DNA of 9,203 nt from JBBDWZ01 sp050732575 (GTDB lineage Bacteria; Gemmatimonadota; Gemmatimonadetes; Longimicrobiales; RSA9). The stretch is from positions 1 to 9,203 of the forward strand of contig JBOHRF010000200.1 of NCBI GenBank assembly GCA_050732575.1, in the 5' to 3' direction. Position numbers and translations under genes: made by a program. The notes beneath the pieces were generated by a model that was not told where the DNA came from, made no database searches, and saw only the letters and a list, made by a program, of their open reading frames with translations. This document shows, piece after piece, positions 6,971 to 9,203 of the stretch (the first letter of the stretch is position 1; every line of letters starts with the position of its first letter).

Positions 6971-8926
6971 CTACGATGCCACCTTGGGCGTGAGCCGTGC
7001 CACCCACAATCCACTGTTGATATCGGTCACGATGATGACGCCGCGGTGCGGTTGTGCACCCCAGGCCATGGGTAGGTTCGGCCGGTAGCCCTTGGGATCG
7101 CCCGTCCAGACCGCGCCCATCTCACGCCCCTGCGCAACCAGGTCGCCGCGCAGCTCGCCACTCACGTCCAGTGCGCGCAGTCCTGCTTCATACGCGCCGA
7201 TGTAGAGCACATCATCATCGACCCACACGTTATGCGCGCCGCCGGCCACATAATAGTCAGCTACTTTGCGCGGCCGCTCCACATCGCTTACGTCCAGCAC
7301 GTGCACCTGCCCCATGGTCTCGATGCGGCCGCGATCCACGATGTTGAACGACGTGGGGAAAACCTCATCGCCCACGAACAGGTAGTTCTTGTAGCGGAAC
7401 ACGGTGTGTGTGCCCGCGATGCGGTCCGCCGGGTACAGGTCGGCCACGTTGTACGTGTACTGGCTGACCAGCTTGGGGCTGGTTGGACTGCCACCCTTGA
7501 TGCCGCGGCCAACGTCGAGAATGATCACGCCGTGCCGCCAGTACGCCAGGTAGGCCAGGCCATCCACCACCTGGATGTCGTGCAACATGCGGCCCACCGT
7601 ACCACCCACCACATCACCACTGGCCGGATCACGCACGCCCTCCACACCCACTACACCCTGCACCTCCCAGCGCGCAACTTCCCTGGGGTTCTTGATGTCC
7701 GCAAAATCGACCACGCGCATCGAGCCCGTGGCATCATCGGTCAGGTACACGTAATGACCATCGATATAGACACTGTGCACACCTCCCGAAACCGTGGACG
7801 TGTATTCCGAAATCACTCTTGGATGAAGCGGATCGGCCAGATCCACGAAGACAATGCCGTTTTTGCGTGAGGAAGCGCCCTCGCGCGTGATCACACCAAT
7901 ACGACCATCCGGCGTGGTCTGCACGTCGTTGATGGTGCGCGCATCGACCATGATGGAATCGACCAGCACGGGACTGGCCGGATTGCGGATGTCAAACGTA
8001 TAAACGCGGTCGGCGATGGTCGAGACGTAGAGCACATTCCCAATGGCCCAGTGTTCTGCCGCCTGCAGGTCGCTGAACACGCGCGTGTACACGCGCTCGA
8101 GTTGGCGAGCGTGCACGCGCGCCGTGGCCGTGGTGGTCGTGCTGGCCGCCGTTTGGCCGACCGATGCACTCACCACGAACGTGCCCGGCCGTTCCGCCAC
8201 AAAGCCGCCATCCGGATGGATGTCTGCCCCCGCGCCGCTCACGCTCCAGCGCACGGGCGCATCGGAAACACGCTGGCCGTTCGCATCGAACGCATTGGCT
8301 GTGAATCGAATGACATCACCCGTACGTGCCGTGCTGACGCCACTCACCTCCAGCCGAGCTACCCGGTTGGGCACGACCTGCAACCGGATCTGCGCACGTG
8401 CCGCACCCGCCTCCGCCAGAATGTTGACCAGGCCGAGCGCCCGCGCCGCTACCACACCCTGCGCATCCACGCTGGCAACACGCTCATCACTCGAGCGATA
8501 CAGCACGCGCGCATCGCGCAGGTTCTCGCCGTCACTCGTGCGCGCCGTAGCGCGTAGCGCCAACACACTGCCTACCACGGCGGACGGCACCGCCGTTTCG
8601 AGTTGCAGCGTTGCGGCTGGTTTGGGGCCGACCGTAAGAACGGCACGCGCTACCTTCCCACCCGCAATCGCCATTACCTGCACCTCGCCTTGACGCACGG
8701 GCAGCACCACGCCATCAGCGCGCGCCCAGGCGACGTCGAAAGGCGCCGCGCTCCAGAAAATGCGCGCTGTGTCTATTACGACGCCGTTCGCGCCTTTGAG
8801 GACTGCCTTGAAGCGCACCGAGTCGCCCACGGTCGCATGCGCGCGGGACGGCAGGATCTCAACCGTTTGTGCCGCCGCCACCACCGGGCATAGGGCAAAC
8901 GCTCCAACCAGGACCAGCTTCTTCAT
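6971..8926 (-). CDS. Secreted protein with three Ig-like (BIG2-type) domains and an LVIVD-repeat beta-propeller
   Basis: This 651-residue exported protein has a signal peptide at residues 1-19 (MKKLVLVGAFALCPVVAAA, then QTVE). Three Ig-like domains follow, at ~21-100, ~105-186 and ~188-275. The second is clearest, with the BIG2 pattern YRSSDERVASVDAQGVVAAR and then a short AEAGAARAQIRLQVV strand. Residues ~278-650 form an LVIVD-type propeller with repeats such as VLYVSTIADRVYTFDI, VFVDLADPLHPRVISEY, YVYLTDDATGSMRVVDFADI, GVIILDVGRG, VHVLDVSDVERPRKVADYY and VLYIGAYEAGLRALDVSG. The role is unknown; binding at the cell surface or envelope is likely. I chose ATG 8926 because it begins a proper signal peptide with an AGG ribosome site. 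The longer frame to 9037 adds 37 residues that overlap the divergent MarR-type gene. C13 sits inside the signal peptide, but no lipobox is clear. Confidence 0.88.
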   Translation of the reverse strand: MKKLVLVGAFALCPVVAAAQTVEILPSRAHATVGDSVRFKAVLKGANGVVIDTARIFWSAAPFDVAWARADGVVLPVRQGEVQVMAIAGGKVARAVLTVGPKPAATLQLETAVPSAVVGSVLALRATARTSDGENLRDARVLYRSSDERVASVDAQGVVAARALGLVNILAEAGAARAQIRLQVVPNRVARLEVSGVSTARTGDVIRFTANAFDANGQRVSDAPVRWSVSGAGADIHPDGGFVAERPGTFVVSASVGQTAASTTTTATARVHARQLERVYTRVFSDLQAAEHWAIGNVLYVSTIADRVYTFDIRNPASPVLVDSIMVDARTINDVQTTPDGRIGVITREGASSRKNGIVFVDLADPLHPRVISEYTSTVSGGVHSVYIDGHYVYLTDDATGSMRVVDFADIKNPREVARWEVQGVVGVEGVRDPASGDVVGGTVGRMLHDIQVVDGLAYLAYWRHGVIILDVGRGIKGGSPTSPKLVSQYTYNVADLYPADRIAGTHTVFRYKNYLFVGDEVFPTSFNIVDRGRIETMGQVHVLDVSDVERPRKVADYYVAGGAHNVWVDDDVLYIGAYEAGLRALDVSGELRGDLVAQGREMGAVWTGDPKGYRPNLPMAWGAQPHRGVIIVTDINSGLWVARLTPKVAS

Positions 8927-8957
8927 AGGACCTGCACACGTAATGGGTTGTCTCGGA

Positions 8958-8969
8958 CAGCTATGGCTG
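8958..8969. promoter_or_regulatory. Imperfect palindrome in the 73-bp divergent promoter gap; possible MarR operator
   Basis: CAGCTATGGCTG has perfect 4-bp outer arms (CAGC/GCTG), one mismatched pair, and an AT centre. A second small dyad, TGTC-TCG-GACA, ends next to it (8949-8959). They lie midway between the starts of the Ig/LVIVD gene (minus) and the MarR-type gene (plus). MarR-family regulators commonly bind palindromes in such shared promoter gaps and repress themselves and the neighbour. The short arms leave a real chance of coincidence, and no clear -35/-10 pair was found. Confidence 0.3.
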
Positions 8970-8999
8970 GGATCAATTTCCGAATAATAGCTTGGGCCC

Positions 9000-9203
9000 A
9001 TGGTTACGCAGCAAGTACCGACCGCCGGAGCCTGCATTGGACAGCAGGTAGCACTGCTGGCGCGCTACGTGGGCGCCATCTACGACGGCGTCTTGTCCGT
9101 GTTTTTCATTACCGGCGCGCAACTTCATCTGCTGGTGACGCTGCTCGAATTGGGCAATGCCACTTCAGCTGAGCTGCGCGACCGGTTGCACGCCGATCCC
9201 TCC
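9000..9203 (+). CDS. MarR-family transcriptional regulator, N-terminal 68 residues (3' truncated by the window)
   Basis: An open frame starts at ATG 9000-9002 and runs off the window with no stop. An in-frame TAG at 8988-8990 makes this the first possible Met. The segment ITGAQLHLLVTLLELGNATS followed by AELRDRLHADPS is the start of a winged helix-turn-helix as in MarR proteins: a helix with a buried QL-LL pattern, a turn around GNATS, and the next helix ending before the expected DPS-T recognition helix. Residues ~15-38 (QQVALLARYVGAIYDG and onward) would be the first dimerisation helix. MarR proteins are dimeric DNA-binding regulators, often ligand-sensing. No ribosome site is obvious upstream. 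The gene is divergent from the Ig/LVIVD gene across 73 bases. The family call rests on this partial domain only. Confidence 0.65.
   Translation, partial: MVTQQVPTAGACIGQQVALLARYVGAIYDGVLSVFFITGAQLHLLVTLLELGNATSAELRDRLHADPS

Noticed and set aside
7232..7870. His-rich 212-codon plus-strand frame opposite the LVIVD propeller
   Set aside because: The many histidines come from the reverse complement of Val-rich propeller strands; no coherent domain or start signal is seen.

Overview
The window is high-GC bacterial chromosome, probably from a Gemmatimonadota or similar Gram-negative phylum (Acidobacteriota is the main alternative). The evidence is an inference from protein style: two LVIVD-repeat beta-propeller proteins (one with stacked Ig-like domains), a remnant of a TonB-dependent receptor with a carboxypeptidase-regulatory-like domain, a DUF5686-like/Omp85 outer-membrane protein, and a DinB-fold protein. 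I see no rRNA, tRNA, CRISPR array, transposase or phage gene.

Layout. 1-632 (+) is the 3' part of an LVIVD-repeat protein with a helical C-terminal tail. 633-1507 (+) holds no intact gene; it carries pieces of a TonB-dependent receptor in more than one frame, with an internal deletion. 1546-2046 (-) is a DinB-family protein, followed by a strong hairpin. 2047-2284 is a divergent intergenic region with degenerate 7-bp repeats in both orientations. 2285-4090 (+) is the most striking gene: a GNAT acetyltransferase domain fused to a complete acetylpolyamine-amidohydrolase/histone-deacetylase domain. 4102-6366 (-) is an outer-membrane protein with an N-terminal DUF5686-like domain and a C-terminal Omp85-type barrel. 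6503-6967 (+) is a small PNPOx-like flavoprotein. 6971-8926 (-) is a secreted protein with three Ig-like domains and an LVIVD propeller. 9000-9203 (+) is the start of a MarR-type regulator, cut by the window edge.

From 1546 on, neighbouring genes alternate strand at every step, so nothing forms an operon. Two convergent pairs are almost touching (11 bp and 3 bp apart), and three divergent pairs share intergenic regions of 238, 136 and 73 bp. Functional links are therefore weak. The best are the acetylation and deacetylation halves within one polypeptide, and the MarR-type gene facing the Ig/LVIVD gene across a short shared promoter region. The cell-envelope theme (two LVIVD proteins, TonB-receptor remnant, Omp85-like protein) is clear, but I see no dedicated multi-gene system.
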